From Nocardia amikacinitolerans NBRC 108937 (GTDB lineage: Bacteria; Actinomycetota; Actinomycetes; Mycobacteriales; Mycobacteriaceae): a stretch of DNA of 64,000 nt. The notes beneath the pieces are model-generated. The model saw only the letters and a program-made list of their open reading frames with translations, did not search any database and was not told where the DNA came from. Numbering within the stretch: position 1 is the stretch's first letter; each line of letters begins with the position of its first letter. Positions 63,958 through 64,000 of the stretch are shown in pieces. The stretch is taken from contig NZ_BDAU01000009.1 of NCBI RefSeq assembly GCF_001612615.1, forward strand, positions 358,936 through 422,935, written 5' to 3'. Both the position numbers and the translations under genes were made by a program.

Positions 63958-64000
63958 GCGCGCCGACTCGCCCGCTCCGCATCGCGATCGTGGGCGCGGG
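63954..64000 (+). CDS. FAD/NAD(P) oxidoreductase, partial
   Basis: Only the first 15 residues are in the window (MSAPTRPLRIAIVGAG), which show the start of a Rossmann motif. Given the ferredoxin just upstream, a ferredoxin-NADP reductase-like enzyme is likely; the rest is beyond the right edge. Confidence 0.6.
   Translation, partial: MSAPTRPLRIAIVGA

Overview
The window is about 64 kb of a G+C-rich actinobacterial chromosome, most likely Nocardia or a close relative. The gene order argA / pgsA / cinA / clgR / pspA / pspM, then recA / recX, gluABCD, miaB, DUF349, LigB-like, miaA, dapF, hflX matches the M. tuberculosis Rv2748-Rv2725 neighbourhood, and an antigen-85-like secreted esterase fits a mycolic-acid bacterium.

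Host left arm (1-25.7 kb): an accessory HTH gene with two small ORFs, a tRNA cluster on the minus strand (Trp, an odd class I Leu-UAG, Arg, a broken Gln copy, Gln), terC, the envelope-stress block (clgR-pspA-pspM), a secreted cyclophilin, small metabolic and regulatory genes, recA with an SOS box plus a LexA-independent RecA-NDp promoter, recX, and the gluABCD amino-acid transporter.

Inserted element (25,725-39,887): a visibly A+T-richer island of about 14.1 kb bounded by a perfect 42-bp direct repeat. The repeat lies inside the 5' coding region of the tRNA-modification gene miaB. Its genes are a tyrosine integrase, an Lsr2-like silencer, a sigma-like protein, HNH nucleases, terminase small and large subunits, portal, scaffold, HK97-type capsid and head-completion proteins. 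An accessory end follows: one unknown gene, four tiny minus-strand genes and an XRE-DUF5753 / DUF397 pair. I find no tail tube, tape measure, lysis or replication gene. This is what a capsid-forming phage satellite (cf-PICI-like) would carry: it makes and fills its own heads and would need a helper phage for tails and lysis. The element also gives miaB a new start codon and probably a new promoter, so miaB stays intact. Two structural genes appear to start at ATA.

Host right arm (39.8-64 kb): restored miaB, a membrane protein, a VanZ-like gene with decayed copies of its 3' end, DUF349, the miaA-dapF-hflX block, an acyltransferase, a secreted esterase and an acyl-CoA dehydrogenase. The last 10 kb looks like a sulfur or redox region: a YeiH exporter with a divergent LysR regulator, then a GntR-led operon with an AprA-like flavoprotein, a HEAT protein, two ferredoxins and an ABC importer whose binding protein carries a NosL-like C-terminal domain. 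It runs off the right edge into an oxidoreductase.
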